Below the pieces are notes generated by a model. The model did not search any database and was not told the DNA's origin. It saw only the letters and a program-made list of their open reading frames with translations. DNA of 56,824 nt from contig CM012953.1 in the NCBI GenBank assembly GCA_000181795.3, positions 2,652,994-2,709,817 on the forward strand, in the 5' to 3' direction. Within the stretch, counting starts at the first letter, position 1, and each line of letters opens with the position of its first letter. A program made the translations under genes and the position numbers. Source of the DNA: Trichinella spiralis (taxonomy: Eukaryota; Nematoda; Enoplea; Trichinellida; Trichinellidae). Positions 12,701 to 25,500 of the stretch are shown here, piece after piece.

Positions 12701-14756
12701 TGTGATCAAAAGTGGTCGAGCTAACACTCAGCGTATATATAGAAACAGTGTAACCATCGCAAGAACAACTATCTTTAAATGTTCCACCGTTTCCTGATGC
12801 CCATATATAAATGTTACCTTTCCCATTTCGCCCCTAAAAATAAAATACTTTGCATGAAATCCTCTTTCAAATGCAATTAATTATACACCTATGTGCATAT
12901 GGATATAAAATCAACTGATTCATACAGAAACAGATGAGAATTTTAAAAAGAGAATTTCATTTCAGTTCACCATTCATTCTTACTTCAGTAACTCCTTGAT
13001 AAAAAGCCATTTTTGCCAAACGACCGGGTCCGTCAAATGTTTTCCCATCATCCTCAGGCCCCCAACTAGCAGAGTAAATGTCTATATGCTGCTGACGAAG
13101 AGATAACGCAGATCCTTCAACTCTATCGCTAACTGGACCATCCAACATCCGCACACCTGAAAAAACATTGAAAAAATTTTTAAATAACTCTTTAAACATA
13201 CTGTTGTCATTAATGTAAAAATTAAACAAATGTCAAAACAGAATATCAACTGACCCCCAATCCTTGCATTGTATGCCACTCCTACACCGCAAAATGAATT
13301 TCCAGCAACAGCCGCAACTTCACCAGCACAGCGTGTACCATGTCTTAATGAATGATAAAATAAATTTTAATTTATATTTCCTAAACCCCAGGAAAAAATA
13401 AAAATAAGAAACAATCAAAGTAATAAAATTAAAAAATATGTATATCATAAATCATAGTATCAAATTAGTGCACTGGCAAACCTGTTGTCTCCGTTGTCTC
13501 GAGGATAGGGATTATCATCGCCATCGTTCACATCATGACTTGCCATGGCATCCTTGAGCAAAACAACAAAAAATAATTGCATGCAAATATTAAATTAACA
13601 AGAAAAAACAACAACAATAACATACATAATTCGCTGCTAAATCAGGATGATCACCTTGAATGCCGTCATCCAATATAGAAACGACGACATTTTTTCCACT
13701 ATAGCCCATACTCCAGGCTTCCCGAACTCGCATACCATCACCGACGAAACCATTCTGAAAAATGTTTATTTATAAAATAAGATAAAAAAAACATGAGGAT
13801 GAAGCACACAAAAAAAAGTTGCTTCATATATTAACATATAGTGCTTTACCAAATACCACTGCTGCGAATAAAGTGGATCCGGCCATTCAACAGATGATTC
13901 CCTTGTCGATCGTCGATTGCTTTCATCGTCAAGTNAGACCGATCTCCTTTTTTACTCGTTCTCTTCGGGAGTTTTCCAAATTCATGTCCACAAAAGCCTA
14001 CGAATCGAATCCAAAAATAAAATTCACCCATTTACTACCAAAATCAACAACGCATAAAATAAAATAAAATTACTTCTGGGATCGCCATCTAATCTTTTTT
14101 TTTTATTTCTCGCTTAGAAATGTAAGTGGTCATTACTTTTTTGAACCCAATAATCGGCCCTTTTCAATGAAACCAACCCTAAAATTTTCGAATAAAAGTA
14201 GGCACCTTCGGTTAAAAATTAACTAAATTTACTAATTTCTAGACAATAAGCTTTCAGCTGTGGAAAATAAAAATGTCACTTTTAAACAGCTGCATATTTC
14301 ATTAAATTCAACGCTTACTTACTTTAATGCCATAACATGTGATTATATAACGAACAAATAATATAAACACGCAAAATATAATAATATAGCATTCTAACTT
14401 GCCTTGAAATGAAAATTTCAATTATACATGTTTAAAAATGTTGATTAAAAGATGAAATAACGCTGAAGGTAAATATATGAAATGTAAAAACGTTAAAAAG
14501 TAGTATAATTCATTCGAAAAAACAAAGCAAAATTTGAAAAATATATTAAAAAGTAAACAATTTTTTGCACGCATACCTTTCCCATATTTTTATAGCCATG
14601 CTTGTTGGCCACAATGTCGGCGTGTTCAGAATCATCGAATTGAAGCTGCACGACCACATTGCTGGTCACATTTCCAATATTTGAAAAATCCCCATCCGAA
14701 GGGCCACTTGCTACCATCTGCTGCCATAACCACAGAAGAATTACAATTTTAAACAT
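6704..14756 (-). CDS. Furin-type proprotein convertase (S8 subtilisin/kexin), membrane form
   Basis: Secretory-pathway endoprotease that matures prohormones and growth factors at basic sites. ATG at 14756 starts a signal peptide ([18 protein letters not shown]) and prodomain. Seen exons: 14577-14756, 13850-13997, 13626-13754, 13482-13552, 13255-13343, 12984-13156, 12621-12833, 12440-12540, 12261-12367, 12055-12175, 11830-11991, 11617-11762, 11404-11552, 9866-9999, 9567-9772, 8432-8609, 8160-8365, 7392-7498, 7163-7307, 6946-7081, 6704-6854. The catalytic set is complete: Asp in [13 protein letters not shown], His in HGTRCAGE, oxyanion Asn in ASGNGG, Ser in GTSASAP. The P domain follows ([16 protein letters not shown] to [11 protein letters not shown]), then about six furin-like Cys-rich repeats, a membrane helix ([17 protein letters not shown]) and an acidic tail. 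The autocleavage site is RSTR, 12 residues before QQWYL exactly as in furin. The middle of the prodomain (14000-14576) is unresolved and an N at 13935 obscures the frame there. Domain order fits PCSK5/6-B or insect Fur2-like enzymes. Confidence 0.93.
13935..13935. other. Single ambiguous base (N) inside the furin prodomain exon
   Basis: Read literally, the exon 13850-13997 does not stay open across this base. Leaving the N out of the count gives one continuous frame from the acceptor at 13998-13999 to QQWYL. It is therefore probably an assembly placeholder and not a real lesion. Confidence 0.7.
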
Positions 14757-16426
14757 CAAATACCCCCAAAAAAGACTATACGCATTACTAAAACAAAACA
14801 AAGATAAAATAGAAATACCAGCAAAAGTGATCAACAAAATCGCGTTCAACTTTGAAGTCGCAACATAATATTCAACCAGTTCTGAATTCAGGACATTTTT
14901 ATTTCAGAAAATGCTTTCTCACCTAGCCCAAAAAAACATTCTAAACTAAAATTCTTACAGTCGCTTACATCTCATTTTAAACTGTGAAACAGGAAAAAGT
15001 TTAAAGTTAAACGAAAATCAAATTAACAAAAAAAACACCAATCTGAAACAATATTATATCATTACAATCTACACTACAAATGAATTCAAGCGGGTTAATT
15101 TGGGACAACGTGCAATGCATCAAAGTGAATAAAAACCACCTAATCACAAACTCGAATTGTTGCCACATTAAGCATTACATAAAAACTACTTCGTATACTG
15201 AAATTCCCGGAAAAATATAACGATAATATAAAGCAATTTTCATAAAATAAAAACTGAACAACGCACTGTTATACGCATGAGATTATTTTCTCACCAAGAC
15301 CAAAACAAAGTAAAAAAGTTATTAAAAATCAACCTTTACCATTAAAATTAAAATTAATCAGTCATTTAAAATAATCTTAAAAGAGCAAAACGACAATATA
15401 TAAGCAAATCGTTGGAATTCAAAGACAAAACTTCCTTGCTTTTAGTAAAAAAAATGAGGGTCGTTCATTAGTACTGTAACAATCAAGTACAAATAAATAT
15501 GTCGAAGAGTGTTTCAAATAACGAATTCCAAGATTATTAAATTGAAAATCATTCATTTTAATTCTGAATTATGAAGTAATTATAAAATATATTAAAAATT
15601 AATTTGAAATTAATTCGACCAATCAGAAATGAATTATTATCATCTACATCTATATAACTATCTGCAATATACTTTGACTATTAATTCATCGTAAGTCAAA
15701 AATTTTTCGATAAATTTATTTAACTTTATAAATAAAAATAATTCTTATCCAATTTGATTTCAATTAGTTTTATAAAACTCATACAGCAGTGGTGTCATCA
15801 TACATCTATAGCAAAATGTTGTCTGTAAAATATGGCTTGAATTATTTCTTACATATTTAATGATAAAGATAATGAAGAATTTACATTATTTATGACTTTT
15901 TAACCAGCTATTACTGTAAACATTATTACCAACTCCATTTTTATTTAATTACGCTTAATTTGATGTAATATTTATGCTCATGTCGCAAATATATGATAAT
16001 ATTTAATGGCTGGAGATGTCAAATTATCTATATAAATTAAACAAATGTGGTTGGATTGAAATTTAAAATTTGAATATTCTTTTTAAAGTTCAATAATAGG
16101 TTTTTTGTATCATCTTAAGTAATTATCCAAGAAATTTTATTTGCTGAATATGCGCATAAAATTTAATATAGTAATAAAATATGATTTCAGAATCATACCT
16201 ATATGTTAATAATTATTATGCAATGCAATGGTATTACATAATAAATCATTAATTACTTATTATGAAATAAGAAAATTATTTCAATCCTGTAAAATATATT
16301 CGAAGAATTTTATTCAATTTTAAAATAAACTGTTTTAAATTAACTTTGTTTACAGTATCATTGTACCTGACAATTTTTCACGTTTTCTGATTTATCCTTT
16401 CATTCGTTGCGAGTAGCTGGTTAAAG
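14757..16426. promoter_or_regulatory. Divergent intergenic region (furin-like / kringle genes)
   Basis: The two genes start back to back about 1.67 kb apart, so both promoters should lie here. The sequence is very AT-rich; no TATA, CCAAT or other box could be assigned with confidence. The last 60 bases before the kringle ATG are the least AT-rich part. Confidence 0.4.
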
Positions 16427-19400
16427 ATGGCGGCAAAATTGGGCATTTACTTTACTTCTTTGTTTTTGTTGTTTTCCACGACTAATTTGGTGCAGCTTTA
16501 TCCAGGTTTTGACCCTAATAACTATGCTGGTAAGTTACATTTCAATAAGTTTGCTTTTTATGAAACTTTTTTTTCATTTAACAATTTTTTTCAATAATAA
16601 TTTACATAGGAATTAATCGTGATAGGAGTATAATTGTAATTCATAATTAAAACTTAAAATTTTCGAATTTAGAATGAGTATCTATTTAATTCCATAAAAA
16701 ATAAAATTTTAAATGTTGATTGAATTATCAACAAATGTTAGCGTTGTTGATGCTGAGGAAAACCGAATGTATTTTAGATGTTTCTTGCTTACCTTACAGC
16801 TATATGAGCAATTTTACTTATTATGGAAAGCTAGATCATGCTATAGATGGTACACCGTGTAGTCCATGGTTGCATCGTTTTCGAGGCTGGACAACACAAG
16901 AATTTGTTCCTCATAATTATTGCAGAAATATTGTAATGCATTTTTTTTGAAATTATATATTATGAATTGTGCGGTTTTAGGAACTTCGAAATGCTGGTGG
17001 TCCATATTGCATGGATCGTCATGGCCAAACGCATATTTGTTTTCATCCTTGTGAACGTAAATGTAAGAGTACAATAATACATGTATTGTGCTTTTTTAGT
17101 ATTATAGTTTTATTAAAATAAACTGCCTAGATTAAGGTAATTTCTAAAATATATCATCAATAAGAAGATATTTCAAATTAAATATAAAACTTTTATAAAT
17201 TTAACAAACGTATTTTATATTGTGCATTACCAATAAACAGTAAAATTTAGATGTGGCTTGTGTGGATCCGGATTCCAGAAGTTTCTCTTTAAGTACCATA
17301 TACAAAACGACTTCTATTACCAGTTCCCCATGCTTAAATTGGGGTTCAGTTGAAAATTTGTTGGATGTAAAATTGGCAATTTAAATTTAATTGTGTAAAA
17401 TTCAGATACATTTTTATTTATTTTGAATGAAATGTTGCAGGCTAATAAGTTAACCTTACTGAAGAAGTATATGAGTTTCTGGAAATGGGAAGGTAATGTT
17501 TGTAAAACTGGTGGTAGGCCTAAAGCTGCAAATGAATTAGGAAGAAAATTTTTTCACGTGGCCCTTTTTTGCATGGTTCAGAAAGAAAGTGTGTACGTAG
17601 AACCATGCCATCCAATATGTGAAATTGCGAGTAAGTAAAAATAAACATAGAAAAGGAATCATATTATGTTGATTTGTAAAACTTAGTACTGAATGCATTT
17701 CTGAATGAATTAATTTGAATTATTAATGTCTTTAATTATTTTTATTTTCAATAAAAATAGTTTATTCGTACTATTTAATGTTTAAATAAATGCATGCAAT
17801 TGAAAAAGTGAAGTGAAATAAAACTTTAAGTTTCGAAATGTACTTTTAAGCGATGAAATGTTTGCCTTATGATTTTCCTACTCGGTATAAAGACGAACCT
17901 ACTTTTGGTGCTAGGAATGTAACCCTAGCAGGAATGCCTTGCAAAAGATGGAGTGATATTAATATGGAAACTTGTTAGTTTAAATTGTATAAACTGCTTC
18001 TATTTATCTTTGACTTTGCTCTTTGTAGACTTCCCTCTAATGGCAGACACTAATTTTTGTGCGTGTCCAAGAGAAAATGCAAAATTTTGCAACAAAGCAG
18101 GCTTATTCTGTTTCGTTGATCATCCATTTTATAAGTGGCAGCCATGCTACTCTACATGTGAATCAGAATGTAATTACTTCTTTTCTTTAAAAGTATTTTA
18201 TATGCTAGAAATATTTATGATATATTTATTTAGCCACGCAGTATTTGATTTCAGTTTGAAATCAGTTCATTTTTATTTATTGCAAAATAATGTAGTGCAT
18301 TAAAATGTTGAAATAATTTTTAACAATAAAATCTTCAAACTGTAGTCTCAGACCAGCTTGGATGTTTGTACCAGTATGAACTTCTGGGCATGCGTTATCT
18401 TGGAATGAGAAATTATACATATGACGGTTACCTCTGCATGGAATGGAATTTAAAAATGGATGAAAAGATAACCAATCTTGGTATGTTTAATTTGTTTTAC
18501 TTTAATTTATATCAATAAACTATTAACGTTTTTAGCTGCTGAATATGGGGTGCTAGGTTTGAATTTATGCCGCAATTTGGGAAATTTAAAGATAGGCCCG
18601 TGGTGTTTTGTGCAACTTGAAGATGGCTCTACAGAAAGACGTGCTTGCTTTCAAACTTGTGAAAATCAGCAGTTGCAGAGTAACTATTAAAACTTAGTTG
18701 TTCAGAAATTTTAAAGTTCATTGTTTTAGGTGATCGAGATATTCCTTGCTATAAAAGTGATGATAAGCAACAGCAGAGACCATCAGTGAAGAAATATTTG
18801 AAAACATATACAGTTAATCACATACCCTGCATGCGGTAATTGAATACATTTGCTTACGTATTTTTTATATATTATTTATACACGTTTACTGTATATACAT
18901 TTTAAAACAATCTTTATATATGGTGAAGATATACACTATTTGATGAGTATGATGTAAATTTTATATTTATCTGTGAGGATACATGTACATTAAGTTCACA
19001 TAAATTTAACTTTTATTCTAGAAAAAGTTAAAATATGAGCAATTTGACACTGTTTGCTTTTAGATGGTCGCTGATAAATCCCAATAATTCCAAAGATAAC
19101 TATTGTAAAGAAGTTGAAGAAAGCAATTTTATTCCATCATGCTATGAAACTGCAACACAGCGCTTGACACCATGTTATATAAATTGCATTGGAGAAGAAG
19201 ATACGGTTTCCATGTTTGCATCCGGTCAGTATTAAAATTAAAAAATATTTTCTTCTGTTTTAAAAATTTTAAAAGAGGGAAATTCAGAACATTTTCTGGG
19301 TGCAAGCATTTTAACTAATTTATGATTTAATGCATAATATATATATATATTTTTTTTTTATTTATTTAATATTTTCTTGTAAATTTTAAAATGTTTTTAA

Positions 19401-22176
19401 GCATAAGTGCAATTTTGGAGTATAATAAAATTAAAAGGTTGAAAATTAATGAAAAATAAATATTGAAAGTAATAAAATTATAGTTTACAGAATATTTATT
19501 CTAAATTATTTTTTCTTTGTTGTATAATTAGATGAATATAACAAACTGTTATGTTGTTATATAAATTGGAATGCAGTTAAAAATTGGCAATGCATTTTTT
19601 AACTTTAGAAGAGATAACATGCATCAGTAGTGATTCACTGGCTAGATATTCTGGAACACGAGCGACAACAGTTTCAGGGCATGCATGCTTAACATGGGAG
19701 GGCGCAAAAGAAGTGTCTAAGGAAATCAGTGTGTATAAAATGGCAACACCCCACAGACTTGGTTTTCCATCATTGAAAGAAGCGAATAATTACTGTAGAA
19801 ACCCAGATAATGATCCAAGTGGGCCATGGTGTGTGGATTGGAGTTTAAAAAAAAGATATTGCTTTTTCCGGTGTGATGATACAGGTAATGCAAATTTCCA
19901 TTTGTAATTAATTGTCGATTAAGTAACGTTACGTTTTATAAAAGTAAGGCTGTTTTTGCATCATAAGCGGATATTTTTCAATTTGACATTTAACAATCAA
20001 TTCAAAAGTTTATATATAAATGCAGTCGAATTTGGTTAAGTGCACATGGAATTTGGCAAGAATTTCCATGCACTTATTCAAGTTGTGCACTTATCGAAAG
20101 TTGGGAATTATGCAGAGTAATTAAAAGGAGCAATAACTTCACATTTACGAATAGGTTTAATGCGAAAAAATGTCCATTTATTTCATGCAAAATAGTCGGG
20201 AATGTAGATTTGAATTATGGTTACAAGCGATTATTAGCAGTTTTTGTGGCACCAGCGTTGGCTAGCTGCTCTTCAATTTAGTCCAGGTTTGTCAGATTTA
20301 TGCTGTTTTTGTGAAAATATGACTGAACTGTCATCAGATCTGCGACTGCTTCCTTGTGAGTAACTTCCTGGGAAAGCAGTAGTTGTTTTGATTTGGACTA
20401 GTTGATGTTGTCTGTGAGATGCTTGCTTATTCTAATATAATAAATAATAAACTTTGCTGAGCATCAGATGAACGTAAAGCAACCAGGAACGCACCTATTG
20501 TGCAGCTAAGGACTATGTATTGCAAACAGTAAATCCCGTGGACCACAGTAATTAGCACTTAACCAAGTTGTGCACTTTTCCACTATTTTACTGTATAATT
20601 AACTACAGGGAATTTTGTTAGGCCAAAATATTGTGCACTTAACCAAGTTCGACTATAATATGCAATAATTGCAATGCATTTTAACCTCCTCAAATTATGG
20701 TAGGGCAGTGGAAATTTATGGTTAAAACTGTGGTCACATAGAGCAGCTAAAATGTAAACATAAAGGATTGAATAAGGAATGAAAAAGCATAATAAAATTT
20801 TCTTTCCTATATCATCTAATAATAATAAAAGCAATATGCTGTTTGAATGTTCATATGATAAGCAGTATTTGCAAGCGAAAAAAGAATTTGCAGTTTATTT
20901 GACAAACTGAACAAAGAAATTGAAAATTTTTTATCATAGACAGTTCTATTTATTAATTTTATTTCTGAGCCTTTAATTTTCATAAAATTTATTTTACATG
21001 GGAAATAATTTTAAGAATTACGTTGCTTGGATACTGACGTCAGACAAATGGTCCAATACCAAGGTCCAAAGGCAACAACCGTTACTGGAAAGCGTTGCAA
21101 AAAGAGATTGGGATGTATGTGTTCATTTGAAGTTTGTACAATTTAAGTTTTAAAAGTTCCATTTTAAGATACTGTTTTCTGTCGCAATGATGACTTTCAT
21201 CCTCATGGACCGTTCTGCGTTACAGAAGAAGGAACAGAAGAACCTTGTTTTCCTTTATGCACAGAATTTTACCGTAAATTAATGCATTTTATTAATTTTT
21301 TAATCTAATTGTTGATTTTATTAATTGTTTAGAAATGTCTACAAAGTACAAGGCGGTGGAAGATGTTTTTAAATTAGCTGACAAAATTTTATCCAAAAGA
21401 GGAGATGTTTTCGTTTACAAAACAGTATAATAAGAAATGACTAATTTCTTGTAGAAATATTACATTACATTGTTTAATTTAGAGCGGAAAATACAGACAT
21501 TCACAAGCTGACAGCCAATTGAAATTCGCCTTTTGGACATTTATTGGAGCGTTGTTAATTCTTACTTTGTCGTGCGTTTGTTTTCCACTTCTTCGATTTA
21601 TGCCGGTGTTGCGTGGATATATTGCTGCCCATTCTCTTCTTACACCCGAAGATCAAGGTAAGAGAAATTTAACTTTATTTCGTACATTATTATTTTATTT
21701 ATGATAAAAATTATTATTAATACATTATGCACATATGCATATACATACAATGTACTTGTGCTGTAAATGAAAGTTTTAATTACTTGAAACATTCCTTGTG
21801 TAAAACATTTATAACGATAATGTATATAACTTTTGGAAATAGATAAATAATTTGTATTATTTTAATTACTGTTCTGTCCAAACAAAGTTGTCATGTATTA
21901 ATATGACTATAATTTTTACTATTTTGTTTAAATATTTTAATTAATAAATAAATGATTGCATGCATTGTTGCTGCAAATTTTACCTTAAAACAGCTAAATT
22001 CCCAGAATATACTTTCTTTCAAACGCTGTATATAAAAGTATTGTATCATTTCAGGATATCGTAAATTAGTTCAAGTTTTTCATGAAAACGGACGACTGCC
22101 ACCATCATTTGAAGATTTTAAGAAGAAGAAAGCCAAACTTCCTCCTAATGCTGATCCGGTGTTGCTTTTGAAATAA
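16427..22176 (+). CDS. Seven-kringle type I membrane protein
   Basis: Exons: 16427-16529, 16778-16932, 16981-17062, 17251-17366, 17441-17630, 17851-17973, 18029-18169, 18346-18480, 18536-18679, 18730-18835, 19064-19224, 19609-19884, 21016-21114, 21169-21273, 21333-21424, 21483-21657, 22055-22176. They sum to 2325 nt, exactly 774 codons plus TAA. Order: signal peptide (MAAKLGIYFTSLFLLFS...), seven kringle or kringle-like modules (about residues 35-113, 114-215, 216-303, 304-396, 397-485, 486-577, 578-645), a short stalk, one membrane helix (about 691-711) and a cytoplasmic tail of about 64 residues. Module 6 is the most canonical: ATTVSGHACLTW, NNYCRNPDNDPSGPWC, then paired Cys. Module 1 has YYGKLDHAIDGTPCSPW and NYCRN...GGPYC; modules 2, 3 and 5 are very divergent but keep the Cys pattern. 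No protease, kinase or other catalytic domain is present. Likely a cell-surface binding protein; ligand unknown. Confidence 0.88.
20023..20655 (-). mobile_element. Decayed pogo/Tigger-like DNA transposon in kringle-gene intron
   Basis: The ends are inverted repeats: CAGTCGAATTTGGTTAAGTG at 20023 and its reverse complement, with one mismatch at an internal site and one at the outermost base, ending at 20655. Partial copies of the same motif lie just inside each end (about 20079-20105 and 20555-20585). The interior, read on the minus strand, holds a transposase-C-terminus-like fragment (EAVADLMTVQSYFHKNS, then IEEQLANAGA after an in-frame stop) around 20240-20400. Most of the catalytic region is missing, so this is a deleted non-autonomous copy. 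It sits entirely inside the intron 19885-21015. Confidence 0.75.
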
Positions 22177-22594
22177 TCGAATTATCATTATTTCGAGTTA
22201 TCTCAAAAATTAAAAATGTTAAGAAATGAAATTGATGATTTGATGAACAGTGAAATTTGTTAATCAAATCGTTAAATTATTCATACGAAATGAATTTAAT
22301 TTCCAATAACAAAGCATATCCTCAATACAATGCAACATACTGTTGAAAAATCAAATTGCAATGATTGCTAGAACATGCTAGAACTGCGTCATGACTTTCG
22401 TTTGGTACATATTAGCTGGTTCTGCTGTTGTTATTCTTCTTGTTCTTGAAAAATAATCTACTTACAAGTGAAAATAAATGAGCTTTTTGAGTTCATATTG
22501 AAACGGAGCTTCATTCAAAAAATCTAAGGCACATCAAGCCTTTTCTGTTTGCCATTTTCGTGCAAAGATCACATTTGCTATAATTATATGGAGC
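22177..22594. terminator. Convergent 3' region of kringle and GPCR genes
   Basis: The two coding ends face each other about 418 bases apart. An AATAAA poly(A) signal for the plus-strand kringle gene lies at 22473-22478. A reversed ATTAAA near 22296 could serve the minus-strand GPCR gene, which would make the two transcripts overlap at their 3' ends. Confidence 0.5.
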
Positions 22595-25500
22595 TCATAA
22601 ATTGGGGGTCGATTGCGTACGTCTGTTTGGCAGTTCTGATGTTCCCGTTTGCTGAGATTTTGGTAAAAGTGGTAAATGACGGTGATCAAAGCCGTGCTTT
22701 AAGCAATACCTTTCCCAAGAACATTTGATTACATTCACTACCTAAATATGACTGACGTTAAAATGAAATTATATTCATGTACAATTTCAAAAAAAAGTTC
22801 TTTTAAAGAAAATTGCAAATAAATAGCACAAAAAGCTTGAATTAAATTTAAATTTATGAATTTTAAAATAAAACATTTTACCTCACGGTTTGTAAAGCAA
22901 TACAATACAGCAACCATAAAGCCTTGAAACATGTAGAAAAAAGATGCGACATAAGTAAAAATAGCAAATCCCACGATATTATTTGTTGTAGGATTGAATG
23001 GAATTGTCTGCAAAATATTTGGTGTGCCTAACAGCGGTATGAGCATGAGAGCTGCTTTGACACTTTTTCTAAAGTGAATTGCATCAGAGAGAGCAACAAA
23101 ACTAATGTTCCAGTGAAAAATGGCTTACTTCATTTGTTGACGCTCCCTTACTGAATGAGTTTCTTTCACCTTTGACCAAAGAACTCGAATAATATTTAAA
23201 AGGAATATAAAATTTATCTATAACTCAAAATAAAATTTAAAATATTGTAAAATAAATATCTTTTTTGGTAATACTAAAAGTTCTGACAGTCGCACTCCGT
23301 CCATTATCCAGAATTCTGGCTCAAGGTAATAATTGCCAAGACATCTAAAAATTGCTAATTAATAATTTTACAATGAAATTAAATTAAAAATTAATTAACC
23401 TATTCGTCTTTCGATATGCATTCTTCACAATTACTACAATCAACCATACTGACACATGAATCAGGGGTATACCTGAATTATTATTATAATTGAACGTTTT
23501 GCAGTTTTATTCAATTTTGCGCGAAATATTCATTACCCCATCCAGCAATGATGTATTTCAGCATTTTTGGTTCACCTTCAAATACTGTCACAACGACAAT
23601 ATTGTGCAAGTAAAATCCTTCAATAAACATCCATGCAAATGCTACTGTTTTGCCATATTCCAATGCCACATAAAATGCTTCACATAGATAATTCTAAATT
23701 AAAAATTTTTTTAAAAGCATTCAATTATGAATCGAATTAAAAGTTATCAATAGATTTAATATATGTAATTTATTTGATAAATAAATCCATTTAATATGTA
23801 AATTGTGAATTAGAAATGAATTACAAACTTGCTACTCACCATTGAATTGATTGTTGTGCCCACCTGGCCTGGCTTGATTGTGTCAATACGTTGTGTGAAT
23901 ATTTGATCAACATATAACACCAAGCGAATAACAACAGTGAGCAAAATGGCTAACATCAATTGAAGGTGAACTTGATTTCGAAAAACTCGTAACCGTCTGT
24001 ATAAAGATAACAAAATTTCAATTAAAAATTATTGAAATAAATAAGTAAACTAAATAATAAGCAAATAAATCGATACACATAATTATACAATTACCTGAAA
24101 ACGGAAAAGATAATAATCGCAGTTATTAAGCCGACGAAGGATAAGGCTAAGCCGACAAATTCTAAATTGCGGGCCCCGCGAGCAATACTTTGAGCCTTCT
24201 AAAATAATGAACAATCAACAAACAATGAAAAATATTTTGATTACTATATAATACAGCGTGCTTTATTCAATTTACAACTTTTCCTCGCAAAAATCACATT
24301 GAATTAAAAATAAAGCGGACATTTTTGATAATAAATAAAAAAAAAATTCACGTTACTTCTATAACTTCCCAGTCGATCAGCATGCAAGTGTAATAATTGG
24401 TCCATCCTGATGGATTTGAAAAATCGTCTTCAGTTTGGCCAACCCAATGGCCAGAATTATGGCAGTACTTAGTGACCGTTTCTGAAATACATGCGCATAA
24501 TTTTACCCTTGTTATTATACAAGATAGGATCGTTTAAAAAAATTACCGCAATGATGAATATTTAAATCAGTGTAAAAATATTACGTCAAACGGTTGAAAA
24601 AATTTTAAAATATAAATTGTGCATTTCTGACATTTGTTTTTGCAATGGAAAAAAACTACGAATCTGACCAACTGTTGTGATGATTGATTATCATAGTAAA
24701 TTGCTTATTTACTAAAAATAAATAACTTTGCTAACTGATAAGAAATGAAAATTATAATTTCATTCAGAAGAGACCAACCGAAACCAATTATTTTGGCAAA
24801 TGTAAAATATTTTATTTTCTGAAATAAAATCCACTTTTCAACATATATCCTAATTAATATATTGAACTGCTATCAAATGAAAATGAATTCAATCAAAAAT
24901 GGCATCTCATCTTGTCGTATAAGCTAGTTCACTACGGCATATTACGTAAGAGTCGACGTTGTAAAATTTAATTGCCATTCTATTTGCCATTCAGCCCCAA
25001 AAATTACAATGCAGATTGATTTGATTATTCATAGCATCTTTATTAAAAAAATAATGCCAACTTTATTGGCAAGCATTATTTTTTCTGCGGTTGAATACAA
25101 AAAGTAATAAAAATTTAAAGTTTTATTTTAAAAATATGAAAATGTTCTCAATTTTTGTAAAATTGATTTGGAAAAATTGATTGTACTTTTTATTATATTA
25201 CAAGTGGATTGCAACGTAATTCAAAAAATATTTTTTGCAATATTCGCAGTAAAAATAATGAACTTTTAATGATGAACTAATTTTTATAATTGTCCGCCAA
25301 TTAATTATATTTTAATTTCACTTAATTTACAGTTAATTTCTTTAATATAAGAATGCTTTCTAAATTTAAAACAAATGCTCAGAAACGTTAATTAATGCCA
25401 ACTTGACATGACTTAATTGGAAACTAACTACTCGATAAAATAAGATTGCTTAATGCTAAAATGGGACATTTTGTTGAAAAGCATGCAATTTCTGAAAAGA

